Source of the DNA: an uncultured Phocaeicola sp.
GTDB taxonomy: Bacteria; Bacteroidota; Bacteroidia; Bacteroidales; Bacteroidaceae
NCBI GenBank assembly: GCA_947581855.1
Contig: CANPVZ010000002.1
Span: 213,025-277,024, forward strand
Reading direction: 5' to 3'
Length of the DNA stretch: 64,000 nt
Shown: positions 1 to 9,004 of the stretch, piece by piece
Layout: every line of letters begins with the position of its first letter
How positions within the stretch are numbered: the first letter of the stretch is position 1
Made by a program: the position numbers and the translations under genes
Notes under the pieces: generated by a model
The model's database searches: none
Told to the model about the DNA's origin: nothing
What the model saw: only the letters and a program-made list of their open reading frames with translations

Positions 1-253
1 GATGATCGGCCAAAGATAAAGTATCCTGAAGGCTGGGTCGAAAGTTTACAAAGGAATTTCCATCATAACGGCTTAATCCATTTAATGTGCCAAACCAAAT
101 AAACCCTTTACTATCTTGGAATATATAACGTATGGAATTATTGACGATGCCCTCATTGGTTGTTACATGTACTGAACGCACCTCTACCGAGGCGTTTACA
201 TAAACACTCAATAATAAAAAAAGCACCCCTATAAGATATCTGTGTATTTTCAT
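1..253 (-). CDS. Hybrid two-component system sensor, N-terminal part (partial)
   Basis: Reading the complement from the ATG at 253 gives 84 codons that run off the left edge of the window. A signal peptide of about 20 residues (MKIHRYLIGVLFLLLSVYVNA) is followed by the start of a two-component-regulator propeller: NNSIRYIFQDSKGFIWFGT and then NGLSRYDG, the repeat typical of periplasmic sensor domains of Bacteroides hybrid two-component systems. Such proteins bind an oligosaccharide in the periplasm and activate the adjacent utilization locus through a cytoplasmic AraC-type domain. Only the sensor start is visible; kinase, receiver and DNA-binding parts are inferred from family and context. 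A -7 promoter element lies 23 bp upstream. It is probably the main activator of the pectin locus. Confidence 0.82.
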   Translation of the reverse strand, partial: MKIHRYLIGVLFLLLSVYVNASVEVRSVHVTTNEGIVNNSIRYIFQDSKGFIWFGTLNGLSRYDGNSFVNFRPSLQDTLSLADH

Positions 254-275
254 ATTTTCATCCGCCTGTTGCGGA

Positions 276-283
276 CAAAAGTA
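276..283 (-). promoter_or_regulatory. -7 promoter element of the hybrid sensor gene
   Basis: The complement reads TACTTTTG, a match to the Bacteroidetes -7 consensus TAnnTTTG. It would start transcription near 269, about 15 nt before the ATG at 253. Confidence 0.5.
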
Positions 284-456
284 CAAAAAAAGGTAATGTA
301 CTGAAATAAAATTTTACCTTTTGTGTTTGTTTTAGCCCGGATTTTTTTCAGATTCTTGTTCGGTACATTACCAATTTAGTCGATAATCATTAAATAATCC
401 CTTTATTATTTTACCCTCTTCATTACTTTATTATCCTATTTATTTCAACTTCTTTG

Positions 457-2094
457 CTACTTCAAATACTGCTTCAATGGGCAATCCGTCTTTTTCAATC
501 CCTTTACTATGCTTTCAGCATTCAAATGCGCTCCTTTTAAAGAAGAATGTGTATGATCCCTGTTAAAATAAACGGCCGTTTTCTTCTCCCCTTTCTTTTG
601 CAATTTATCCGCTGAAATAGTATTCAAGTCAATGAAATAAGCTCCTCCCATTTCCGCCGCTTCACGTGCCCAACGTCCATACGTCTGCGTATTACGTTCC
701 ACCTTTCCATTCTTCCATTTGTTGCGGGGTGTATGGCTCAGCACAATAGGAATTGCTCCTTTTTCTTTCGCATCTTGTATAAATTTACGCAAATACCAAC
801 CGTATGTATAAACCACTTCATATTGTTTGGTAGCTTCCATCAGAAAGACCTTACTTTCGTTCCCGTTACCGTGTAGTTCCCCTCGGGCTTTTCCTTTATG
901 AATATCTCCGCCGTCATTATGTCCGAACTGTATCAAAACGAAATCACCGGGTTGTAACGCCGCGTAAATTTTATCCCAACGTCCTTCATTTAAGAATGTA
1001 CGTGCGCTTCTTCCGGCTTTAGCCCAATTTTCGACCGATATTTTCTTTAAATTAAAGTACTCGCCTATCACACTTCCCCAACCCCACATGCCATTCGGAT
1101 CGTTATCATTATTCTTTACGGTACTGTCGCCAATAGTAAATAAAACGGGACATCCCTGCTTCCGGGTAGCTCCCGTCTGTGTATCCGGTTCAACCGTTTT
1201 TAAATATTCCGCCAACTTTAATCCCGGATAATTACGAATACCCTCTATCGCAGATTCCGCATTCACACGTGCACCGAACCGACTGGTATGTATACGATCA
1301 AGATAAAACAAATATTTTACTTTCTCTTTTCCGAATTTCTCGAACTTACGTGCTGAAATTTCATTCAAATCAATAAAAGGAATTCTCTCCGCTTCGGCTA
1401 CTTGTTTGGCCCATAAACCGAATGTATGATTCACCCGCGTCACAACCGTACTGTCTTTGTTGTCCCATGCATTTCGAGGAGTAAGCGAACACAATACCGG
1501 ATAAGCGCCTTTCGCCTTTACTTCCCGAACAAACCGCCGCATATACTCTCCATAGGTATATACCGTTTCTTTGACTCCGGTTTCCTTAATCGTTACATTC
1601 AAACTGTCGGTTCCGACCCCCGGGATAGAAGCCCGCGCCCGTCCGCTATCATAGGATCCGTTATCATTATGTCCCAATTCAATAAGCACCCAATCGCCGG
1701 AACGGACACCTTTTAATACATCCGGCCACAGACGGTTATAAAAAGTACGGCTGCTGGTTCCACCTAACGCATGATTTTCCACAGTAATTTTACTTTCATC
1801 AAAATACTCATGAGCATAATATCCCCATCCCCACTGTCCGTTGTTACCATTACCGAGAGTTCCGGTACGCATCGTTGAATTACCTACTAGAAACAACACC
1901 GGATGATTTCCCTTACGGCTCGATCCGGATACCGGACGTGCCATTCTGGCTTTATTCAAACTATCGAGCGTGTTATCTATTACATGGTTCACATCCTCCA
2001 TAGGCGCAACTACTTTATTTTGCGCACTCCCCGTTTGACTCATCACTGTTGCTAACCCCAAAAGCAAGCAGCCGCATACATTTAATCTTATCAT
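457..2094 (-). CDS. Tandem CE12 rhamnogalacturonan acetylesterase
   Basis: A secreted 545-residue protein with a signal peptide (about 1-24) and two SGNH-hydrolase domains of the CE12 rhamnogalacturonan acetylesterase type, which remove acetyl groups from galacturonate in rhamnogalacturonan-I. Domain 1 (about 65-300) has GNST at 71-74 with nucleophile Ser73, the oxyanion glycines near 111, GHND at 141-144 and the Asp266-x-x-His269 pair. Domain 2 (about 315-545) has GDST at 322-325 with Ser324, GHND at 391-394 and Asp513-x-x-His516. Both catalytic sets look complete, but domain 1 carries Asn in place of the Asp of the usual GDS block. Most CE12 enzymes have one domain. The gene has its own promoter and operator-like repeats upstream. 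Confidence 0.88.
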   Translation of the reverse strand: MIRLNVCGCLLLGLATVMSQTGSAQNKVVAPMEDVNHVIDNTLDSLNKARMARPVSGSSRKGNHPVLFLVGNSTMRTGTLGNGNNGQWGWGYYAHEYFDESKITVENHALGGTSSRTFYNRLWPDVLKGVRSGDWVLIELGHNDNGSYDSGRARASIPGVGTDSLNVTIKETGVKETVYTYGEYMRRFVREVKAKGAYPVLCSLTPRNAWDNKDSTVVTRVNHTFGLWAKQVAEAERIPFIDLNEISARKFEKFGKEKVKYLFYLDRIHTSRFGARVNAESAIEGIRNYPGLKLAEYLKTVEPDTQTGATRKQGCPVLFTIGDSTVKNNDNDPNGMWGWGSVIGEYFNLKKISVENWAKAGRSARTFLNEGRWDKIYAALQPGDFVLIQFGHNDGGDIHKGKARGELHGNGNESKVFLMEATKQYEVVYTYGWYLRKFIQDAKEKGAIPIVLSHTPRNKWKNGKVERNTQTYGRWAREAAEMGGAYFIDLNTISADKLQKKGEKKTAVYFNRDHTHSSLKGAHLNAESIVKGLKKTDCPLKQYLK

Positions 2095-2136
2095 AATTTC
2101 TTTTTTATATTATTCTTTCATTCATAGCGTTCCATG

Positions 2137-2144
2137 CAAATCTA
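2137..2144 (-). promoter_or_regulatory. -7 promoter element of the CE12 gene
   Basis: The complement reads TAGATTTGC, a full TAnnTTTGC match. A TTTA at 2164-2167 sits at the -33 position, 19 bp upstream. Transcription would start near 2130, about 35 nt before the ATG at 2094. Two pairs of 20-bp-spaced repeats lie directly upstream, where an activator would bind. Confidence 0.6.
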
Positions 2145-2173
2145 CCATAAAAAGTGTATTGAGTAAAACCCAC

Positions 2174-2251
2174 CGAACATATTTCCATGAAAACGAACAT
2201 ATTTCCATGAGAATGTACAAATGTCTAGGGAAATGTACAAATATCTATGGT
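2174..2251. promoter_or_regulatory. Operator-like direct repeats upstream of the CE12 gene
   Basis: Two pairs of direct repeats stand here, each with a 20-bp period. CGAACATATTTCCATGA occurs at 2174-2190 and 2194-2210. ATGTACAAATGTCTA at 2213-2227 and ATGTACAAATATCTA at 2233-2247 form the second pair. The block lies just upstream of the inferred -33 region, as expected for an activator site. The second pair is closely similar to 29204-29242 read on the opposite strand, which suggests one regulator controls both sites. Confidence 0.6.
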
Positions 2252-2370
2252 GAGACAGAAAGCGATTTGCTACTTTTGTATATCGATAAACAACATCGAT
2301 GATACTGTTTTTTTCATAGATTCGGGTAAAGTATTTGTTTAAACTAAAAAGAGTTGTTTTTCAGATGACA

Positions 2371-2407
2371 AAAAAAGAAGAGTATGAATTTCACACTCTT
2401 CTTTTTT
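2371..2407 (-). terminator. Rho-independent terminator after the GH28 gene
   Basis: A perfect 13-bp stem (AAAAAAGAAGAGT at 2371-2383 with ACTCTTCTTTTTT at 2395-2407) around an 11-nt loop lies 25 bp beyond the stop of the leftward GH28 gene. Read leftward it ends in a T run. Confidence 0.7.
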
Positions 2408-2431
2408 ACTTTTTACCTTAAATCACCTATC

Positions 2432-3751
2432 TTATTTTGCTGCACTCATCTCTACAATTTTCTCAACCGATACGTTTTTCCAACCAAACACAGGGATAAT
2501 ACTTTTATCACATTTATCATTCTTAGCTTTAATCTGCAGATTCTCGAATACAAAATGGTTCAATTTATACTGGTCTGATTTCTGCACATCGAAAAACACA
2601 TTGCATTCAAACTGAATATTACGCATTGTTATATAATTGGAATAAGACATCGGAGGGTCTTGCCGCCCTTTCAAATCGAAAAACTGTGTCCAGGGCTTCA
2701 CAACCAGGAAACTTTTCGCATTACCAGTAACATCTTCTACCAGAATATATTCGTAACTCTGCGGTGTATCCGGACGCATTTTCAACCAAAGCAACCGCGA
2801 GGCATTCTGTACCTTACAGCGGCGAAGCACAATATTATGATTATGAATAGATTCGCTTCCACACGTCAAAGCGCTGTGACAAAATCCATAGGTACAATCC
2901 TCAATAATAATATTACGGTTTCCTCCATTATTCGGATCTTGATCTGCCCACGGGCCTTTTCCTCCTTTTAAAGCTACGGCATCATCGTTGACTGACATAT
3001 AGCAATTTTTAATCAGTACATCTTGACAAACATCAATGTCCACAGCATCCGTACTTGGAGCTTTTACCGGCGCATAAGGTGAAGATATATGTAAGTTCAG
3101 GAGTTTAACGCGGTTGCATCTGTAAAGATGGGTCGTCCAAAAAGGAGAATTAATCAGATTGACACCTGATATCTGTACATCCTTACAATTAGAAATATAC
3201 ACTAAACGAGGACGAAGTTCATCCATATTGGTACATTTCGGAATAACTGTGCGACGTAACCAGAACGATTTCCAATACCGCAGTCCGTTGCCGTTAATTG
3301 TCCCTTCACCCGAAATCGTAAAACCGTCTACTCCATCGGCATTCACCAGCGCTGCAAAATATTTTAAGGTTTGCCCTTCCATACGAGTATTCACCACGGG
3401 AAAATTACTAATATCATCACTCCCTTTCAGTACGGCTCCTTTTTCGAGATACAAATGAGTTTTAGGTTTAAAGAATAAAGCTCCGCTCAAATAAGTACCT
3501 TTCGGAATGATTACGGTTCCTCCGTTCTGAGCGGCTTTATCAATCACCGCTTGAATCTTATCGGTTTGTAACAACGCACTGTCATTTACCACTCCAAAGT
3601 CGGTAATAACATACTTTTCTCCAAAAGCTTCTATTTGAACTTGCTTGTTATCCCTAAACCAATCAGGAATAGGCGTACCGTCAGGAAACTTTTCTTGTCC
3701 GGACAAGGACAAAGAAATAAAAGTCATAAATGCTAGAAAAATGAATTTCAT
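2432..3751 (-). CDS. GH28-family polygalacturonase-like enzyme
   Basis: A 439-residue secreted right-handed beta-helix protein with a signal peptide (about 1-18). A pectate-lyase-like N-terminal coil region with GTVIIPKGTYLSG at about 78-90 precedes the helix repeats. Putative GH28 acidic residues are Asp235 (TDAVDID) and the Asp256-Asp257 pair (NDDAVALK). The usual NTD, GHG and RIK motifs are diverged: STD, a CGSES stretch near 297-301 and LWLK. This fits a non-classical GH28 subgroup, such as exo-galacturonosidase or rhamnogalacturonan-active enzymes, better than an endopolygalacturonase. It is transcribed leftward behind a roughly 500-bp gap from the divergent PL11 gene and ends at a terminator, so it is probably expressed separately from the CE12 gene. 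The substrate is inferred from context. Confidence 0.82.
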   Translation of the reverse strand: MKFIFLAFMTFISLSLSGQEKFPDGTPIPDWFRDNKQVQIEAFGEKYVITDFGVVNDSALLQTDKIQAVIDKAAQNGGTVIIPKGTYLSGALFFKPKTHLYLEKGAVLKGSDDISNFPVVNTRMEGQTLKYFAALVNADGVDGFTISGEGTINGNGLRYWKSFWLRRTVIPKCTNMDELRPRLVYISNCKDVQISGVNLINSPFWTTHLYRCNRVKLLNLHISSPYAPVKAPSTDAVDIDVCQDVLIKNCYMSVNDDAVALKGGKGPWADQDPNNGGNRNIIIEDCTYGFCHSALTCGSESIHNHNIVLRRCKVQNASRLLWLKMRPDTPQSYEYILVEDVTGNAKSFLVVKPWTQFFDLKGRQDPPMSYSNYITMRNIQFECNVFFDVQKSDQYKLNHFVFENLQIKAKNDKCDKSIIPVFGWKNVSVEKIVEMSAAK

Positions 3752-4250
3752 GGTCTTATAGTTTGGTTTTAATCAATAATTATATCACATTACCTTATTT
3801 ATCTCACCCCGAACGAACATTAAATTCCGTAGACTATTATTTAGCTAAAGAGAACAGAAAATTAAGAGTTGTTTTTCTAATACTTCACTTTCACTACTAT
3901 TTTTAACGTTGCAAATAAAGTAAACTTTAAACAAATCGAATATTTAATAATGATTTTTATTATGCGAAATATGATTTTTTTTCGACTTTTTCATAAATTC
4001 TTTTGCATTTCTATGCACATAAGCTAATTTAATCTTCTATTTATGTACTTATTACCCCCTTTTAATTTACTTATATAATGAAGCAAGTTTACTACTTTAT
4101 ACTTCCTAAAGACTTTTACTTATGATTATTCTATCATGAAAAATGGCTGAAAACAGCAAACCCATAACATTTATTGTTTCAATTCTTTCATTTATATTTT
4201 ATAAAAAACTACTTTTGCTCAATCAAACAAATTATATAGTATAAAACCAT
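3752..4250. other. Divergent intergenic region between GH28 and PL11 genes
   Basis: No gene is visible. The stretch is very AT-rich and should carry the start signals of the leftward GH28 gene and the rightward PL11 gene. The only clear promoter element is the PL11 -7 box at 4210-4217. For the GH28 gene I see only an imperfect candidate (TTTATTTGC on the complement at 3911-3919). Confidence 0.5.
4210..4217 (+). promoter_or_regulatory. -7 promoter element of the PL11 gene
   Basis: TACTTTTGC matches the Bacteroidetes TAnnTTTGC consensus. The predicted start near 4224 lies about 27 nt before the ATG at 4251. Confidence 0.55.
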
Positions 4251-6125
4251 ATGAAGATGAAACACGTGCTATACCTTATTATATTATATCTATTCGCCGG
4301 GCAACTTTCTCTTTGCGCGCAACCGAATTACGACTTTACTAAAATAAAGATGGAAAAATTGGGACGAGGAGTCGTAGCTATTCGGAATACTCCTTATGAC
4401 GTAGTTGTATCCTGGCGTTATCTCTCTACCGACCCTCAAGGGGTTACTTTCAATGTTTATCGCAACGGAAAAAAGATCAACCCTATTCCTGTAGCCAATT
4501 GTACTTTCTTTCGCGATCGGACAACGGATGTTTCAGCGGCAACTTATGAAGTCCGTCCAATTCTCCCCCGAGGAAAACAAGGCATAAGCGGAAGTTATCG
4601 ACTCCCGGCCAACGCCCCAAGCGGATATATTGAAATTCCTCTGCAGCGTCCTGCCGGTGGACTCACTCCTGACAACCATTCTTTTGAGTATATCCCGAAT
4701 GATGCTTCAATAGGAGATGTTGACGGAGACGGTGAATATGAAATTATTTTAAAATGGGATCCTACTAATGCACACGATAATAGCCATGACGGGTATACCG
4801 GCCCTACTTTATTAGAAGCTTACCGTCTCAATGGCGAACGGCTCTGGCAAATCAATCTGGGACATAACATCCGGTCGGGCGCGCACTATACACCGTTTTT
4901 GGTATACGATTTCGACGGCGACGGAAAAGCGGAACTGGCAGTACGTACTTCAGACGGAACCATCGACGGAAAAGGAAAAGTGATAGGAGATTCTTCCGCC
5001 GATTACCGAGGTAAAGGAGGTCCTGAAGATCCCCGAAGTAAAGGCCGGATTCTTACAGGAAATGAATACTTGAGCGTATTCTCCGGTTTAACGGGTGAAG
5101 AGCTTGCTACCATTCCCTACATCCCGCCACGCGGGAATCCGTCGGATTGGGGAGACGCTCGCGCCAACCGTAGCGACCGTTTCCTGGCTGCTGTCGGCTA
5201 TTTAAACGGACATACTCCCAGCATCATCATGTGTCGTGGTTACTATACCCGTACCGTATTAGCTGCTTTCGACTGGGACGGAAAAGAACTGAAGCAACGT
5301 TGGGTATTTGACAGTAACCAACACCCTGGATATGCCGGACAAGGCAATCATAACTTAAGGGTGGGCGATGTTGACGGAGACGGATGCGATGAAATCGTAT
5401 ATGGCTCCTGCACCATAGACCATAATGGAACGGGACTTTACTCCACCGGACTGGGACATGGCGATGCCATACACCTCACCCACTTCGACCTTTCAAGAAA
5501 AGGATTGCAGGTATGGGACTGCCACGAGAACCAACGCGACGGTTCCACCTATCGCGATGCCGCTACCGGAGAAATACTGATGCAGATAAAAAGTCCGATA
5601 GATGTGGGACGTTGCATGGCTGCCGATATCGACCCGACCCATCCGGGAGTAGAGATGTGGTCATCCGATTCGAAAGGTATCCGCAATGTAAAAGGAGAAG
5701 TCATTTGTCGCAGGCCACGCCGTATGCCTACCAACATGGCTGTGTGGTGGGACGGTGACTTACTGCGCGAGATGTTGGATCATACGACTATAAGCAAATA
5801 CAATTGGGAAGAAAACAACTGTGTTCCACTTCTCCGTTTCGAAGGATGTAAAGCCAACAACGGCACAAAAGGTAACCCTTGCCTGCAAGGTGATATCATC
5901 GGCGATTGGCGTGAAGAAGTTTTAGTACGTACAGAGAGTAACGATGCATTACGGCTTTACGTTTCTCCCGAATCTACTTCCTATCGATTTCATACCTTTT
6001 TGGAAGACCCTATCTATCGAATCAGCATAGCCGTTCAAAACGTTGGATATAACCAACCAACCCAACCGGGATTCTATTTCGGCCCTGATTTGAAAGGGCC
6101 TTTTCGAGGAACAGTAATCCCGTAA
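4251..6125 (+). CDS. PL11 rhamnogalacturonan endolyase
   Basis: A secreted 624-residue protein with a signal peptide ending near residue 23, a short fibronectin-like N-terminal domain (about 30-125) and a long beta-propeller-like catalytic region. The PL11 hallmark begins with SIGDVDGDGEYEIILKWDP near residue 153 and is followed by DNSHDGYTG; further Ca-binding-type repeats (DFDGDGKAE, VGDVDGDGCDE) occur in the propeller. PL11 enzymes cleave the rhamnose-galacturonate link of rhamnogalacturonan-I by beta-elimination, leaving unsaturated galacturonate that GH105 enzymes remove; a GH105 gene lies at 35496-36794. Length is normal for the family and both ends look intact. It is monocistronic, with its own promoter and a strong inverted repeat downstream. 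Confidence 0.93.
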   Translation: MKMKHVLYLIILYLFAGQLSLCAQPNYDFTKIKMEKLGRGVVAIRNTPYDVVVSWRYLSTDPQGVTFNVYRNGKKINPIPVANCTFFRDRTTDVSAATYEVRPILPRGKQGISGSYRLPANAPSGYIEIPLQRPAGGLTPDNHSFEYIPNDASIGDVDGDGEYEIILKWDPTNAHDNSHDGYTGPTLLEAYRLNGERLWQINLGHNIRSGAHYTPFLVYDFDGDGKAELAVRTSDGTIDGKGKVIGDSSADYRGKGGPEDPRSKGRILTGNEYLSVFSGLTGEELATIPYIPPRGNPSDWGDARANRSDRFLAAVGYLNGHTPSIIMCRGYYTRTVLAAFDWDGKELKQRWVFDSNQHPGYAGQGNHNLRVGDVDGDGCDEIVYGSCTIDHNGTGLYSTGLGHGDAIHLTHFDLSRKGLQVWDCHENQRDGSTYRDAATGEILMQIKSPIDVGRCMAADIDPTHPGVEMWSSDSKGIRNVKGEVICRRPRRMPTNMAVWWDGDLLREMLDHTTISKYNWEENNCVPLLRFEGCKANNGTKGNPCLQGDIIGDWREEVLVRTESNDALRLYVSPESTSYRFHTFLEDPIYRISIAVQNVGYNQPTQPGFYFGPDLKGPFRGTVIP

Positions 6126-7299
6126 ACAAGTGCATCCACGTCAATGTCACGATAATTATACTCAACATTTTTCTGACGCCACTATCCTCACTCTTCTTCC
6201 AAAAGGCCAATTATTTTCCGCAACCACAAAAATCACGTCATACGGTTGCGGAAAAAAAAGTGGGTTCACCGGCAAAAGGATGGGGACTCATCCGACAAAC
6301 TCCGTAGGCAGAAGAATACCGACTTGACAGGCGAAGTGTTAACAAACAGACAAACCGGGTCCTTAAAAATTCACATTCCCTAACACAAATGCTTGTAATA
6401 AAAATACTCTTCTTCTCGCTATCCTGAAAAGGGCGACTCCTCAGGGCACTCATGCTTCCAAAGGCCTAAACTATAAAAAATGTAAAAGGACAGGGATGAA
6501 CTGAGAGTATTTCTTTCAAAATCGCCTCTAACTTCTACTGAATTACACACGTTGTGCAGTAGAGTTTCTATTAAAACTTCTCCTAAGTTTCGGTCGTAAC
6601 TCTACTGCGCGACATTCAAATGTCTGCTGAATAACGGGAAAAAGTAGAATGATACAGTACCCCTTAAGCAGATAATCTCCAATTTCACCGCTTCAATAGT
6701 TAACAAACATGAACGAAAAGCTGTAAAAGGTCCCCCGCACAGGCCGGGCAAAGAAATGCCAGCCTTCTATACCAAGAGGACTTTCAGAATCATCTGAACT
6801 CTAACCTGCTGTAAACCAGCATTTCTCTCTTTAGCTCGGAAGCATTGTTTTCCGGCTTTGAAATCCTGTTTCTAAATTAAAAGGTAAACTGTTAGAAACC
6901 AAAACTTTATCCTAAACAGGAAGAACGGTTCCCACGAGAATATGTTAAGGTATATATCCAACTGTTAATCCAATCGAAGTCGATCAACATCTCCTCCATA
7001 CTTTTACCGAGGAATCAAAACGTCATCTCCACCTCACTCAAATTCTCCATACCTCGTTCAGCCTGCGGAGGACAAACCTATCTCTAGAGTGTAAAAGAGA
7101 AAAACTGCAAAAAAAAACTGCAAAAAAATCATTTTTCACATAATTACCATCAAATTTAATAATCCATTTTATTTTTAAACATCGAATTTTGTAGCGTGAA
7201 ATATAGCGAATAGGAAAACGCTCTCAAGCTGAGACCAACTATTTCTTATAATTTCATCCTTATGCTAAATTATAAACTAATAATTAATAACTAAAAAAG
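6126..7299. other. Long gene-free region before the SusCD operon
   Basis: About 1.2 kb without a convincing gene; short open frames on both strands lack ribosome sites and any recognisable sequence. It contains the strong inverted repeat at 6214-6255, a second dyad at 6530-6566 (AACTTCTACTG and CAGTAGAGTT) with an extra AACTCTACTG copy at 6598-6607, and an imperfect -7 element (GAATTTTG at 7184-7191) about 108 bp before the PL1 start. A long leader or regulatory RNA is possible but not shown. Confidence 0.45.
6214..6255. repeat. Strong inverted repeat downstream of the PL11 gene
   Basis: TTTTCCGCAACC at 6214-6225 pairs perfectly with GGTTGCGGAAAA at 6244-6255 (12 bp, 18-nt loop). It is followed by an A run, not a T run, on the + strand, so it may protect or end the PL11 message in a non-classical way. 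Confidence 0.55.
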
Positions 7300-8979
7300 A
7301 TGAAAAACACAACATCTATTAAAAATGACGTATGTTTCCTTTTCCAAAAAGGCATACTAGCAGTTTCTATATCCATGTTCTGTCTTTTCTCCTTGGCCTG
7401 CGCCGAGAAAGAACCGCTAGACGAAGATGAGGTAGATCCGTCAATTAATCCACCCATTACGTTTGTGGAAGATGATGAAGAAGGATCCTCCACACAGAAA
7501 AAAACAGAATTCCCTGATTTCGGATATAATGAAGATCCACTCGCCTTCCCCGGAGCTGAAGGATACGGACGCTATGCAACTGGAGCAAGAGGCAACAGTC
7601 AGCGTGAAATCTATCGGGTAACCAATTTAAATACCAGTGGAAACGGTTCATTCAAAGATGCCATCAGCAAAGAAAATCGGATTATTGTTTTCGCAGTTGC
7701 CGGTGTTATCAATATGAATAAAGAAACATATGTACTAAAAGACAATCAAACGCTTCTTTTCGAGACCGCACCGGGTGATGGATTTACCCTGTTCAATGGA
7801 CGTATCAGTGGTTCCGGCGCAGAGAATGTAATAGTACGATATATGCGCCTCCGTCAAGGAAAAGGTTTCGGCGAAGGCAAAGATTGTGCCGGTCTCGCAA
7901 ATGGCGGAAATCAAATATATGATCATTGCTCATTCACTTGGGGCGGCGATGAAACTTTCTCTGTTAGTGCAGACGGGAAAGGAACTCGACCATACAATGT
8001 AACGCTCCAAAATACTATCGTCGGACAAGGACTCCAGAACCACTCCGCTGGCGGACTAATGCAAACAAGCCTTAATGAAGGAACGACCATTTTCCGCAAT
8101 CTGTTTATCGACAACAAAACACGTAATTTGAAAGTAAAAGGGCTCAACCAATACGTTAACAATGTAGTCTATAATTGGGGAAATGGAAGTTGTTACGATA
8201 TGGGGGGAGATTCCGATGGGGATTCCAATACTACAATTGTCAATAACTACTTCATAAAAGGTCCCGGGAACAACTGGATGAATATACCTTATCCGGCCGG
8301 TTTCGATTATGAAAAACATTGTGCAGAAGATCCTGACCACAGGCACTTTTCAACCATATCCAGCACCAATGAAGTATTAATCGAAGAGTTTACTCCTGTC
8401 AAACCAAGCAAACCTATATCAGGAGCAAAGGGTAAGGGAGTCGTCTCTACCTATTGCGTAGGAAATTATTATGACTATGATACAAATGGTGCCATAAACG
8501 GAGTGGAAATTACACAAATGAATTGGAATGAATACTGTAACGGTACCCCCGTATTTTTAGAAGCACCGGATGCTATACATCCCATCATTAAGAATCAAAC
8601 AAGCGCAGAAGAAGCTTATAAATATATTGTAGAAAAAGTTGGAGCTTCATTACCCAAGCGTGATGCTGTAGATGCATTCTTAATCGAAGAACTTACCTCG
8701 TTAGGAAAAAAAGGTACTATTTTAAGAGACCAACGCAAAGAATACCAATATCCTTTGGCCAATACATGGCAAAAAATGAATACTACCAACAATATTATTG
8801 ATACCGACGGCGACGGCATGCCAGACGAATTCGAAGACAAATGGGGATTAGATAAGAAAAACAAATATGATGCAGTCCGTACTGCGAACAATGGTTACCT
8901 CAATATCGAAAACTACGCATTTTCATTGGAGTTCCCTGAAATTTACGAAGAAGCCTACAAGAAATGGATAAACAAATAA
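7300..8979 (+). CDS. PL1 pectate lyase lipoprotein
   Basis: A 559-residue lipoprotein with a lipobox ending at Cys34 (FSLAC). An acidic linker (about 38-80) is followed by a PL1-type right-handed beta-helix that begins LAFPGAEGYGRYATGARG near residues 81-98 and includes DHCSFTWGGDETFS and the later NNVVYNWGNGS segment. Near residue 500 a Ca-binding motif DTDGDGMPDEFEDKWGL closes the protein, as in other Bacteroidetes PL1 enzymes. Pectate lyases cut homogalacturonan by beta-elimination; the lipoprotein form with acidic linker suggests surface display. It is the first gene of a run to 25484 with gaps of 2-55 bp, so it is probably co-transcribed with both SusCD pairs. Confidence 0.9.
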   Translation: MKNTTSIKNDVCFLFQKGILAVSISMFCLFSLACAEKEPLDEDEVDPSINPPITFVEDDEEGSSTQKKTEFPDFGYNEDPLAFPGAEGYGRYATGARGNSQREIYRVTNLNTSGNGSFKDAISKENRIIVFAVAGVINMNKETYVLKDNQTLLFETAPGDGFTLFNGRISGSGAENVIVRYMRLRQGKGFGEGKDCAGLANGGNQIYDHCSFTWGGDETFSVSADGKGTRPYNVTLQNTIVGQGLQNHSAGGLMQTSLNEGTTIFRNLFIDNKTRNLKVKGLNQYVNNVVYNWGNGSCYDMGGDSDGDSNTTIVNNYFIKGPGNNWMNIPYPAGFDYEKHCAEDPDHRHFSTISSTNEVLIEEFTPVKPSKPISGAKGKGVVSTYCVGNYYDYDTNGAINGVEITQMNWNEYCNGTPVFLEAPDAIHPIIKNQTSAEEAYKYIVEKVGASLPKRDAVDAFLIEELTSLGKKGTILRDQRKEYQYPLANTWQKMNTTNNIIDTDGDGMPDEFEDKWGLDKKNKYDAVRTANNGYLNIENYAFSLEFPEIYEEAYKKWINK

Positions 8980-9004
8980 TTGAAACTATTAAATTCAAAT
9001 AATT

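Noticed and set aside
6130..6453. Small genes downstream of PL11 on either strand
   Set aside because: The frames overlap a strong inverted repeat, lack start signals and show no coding character.
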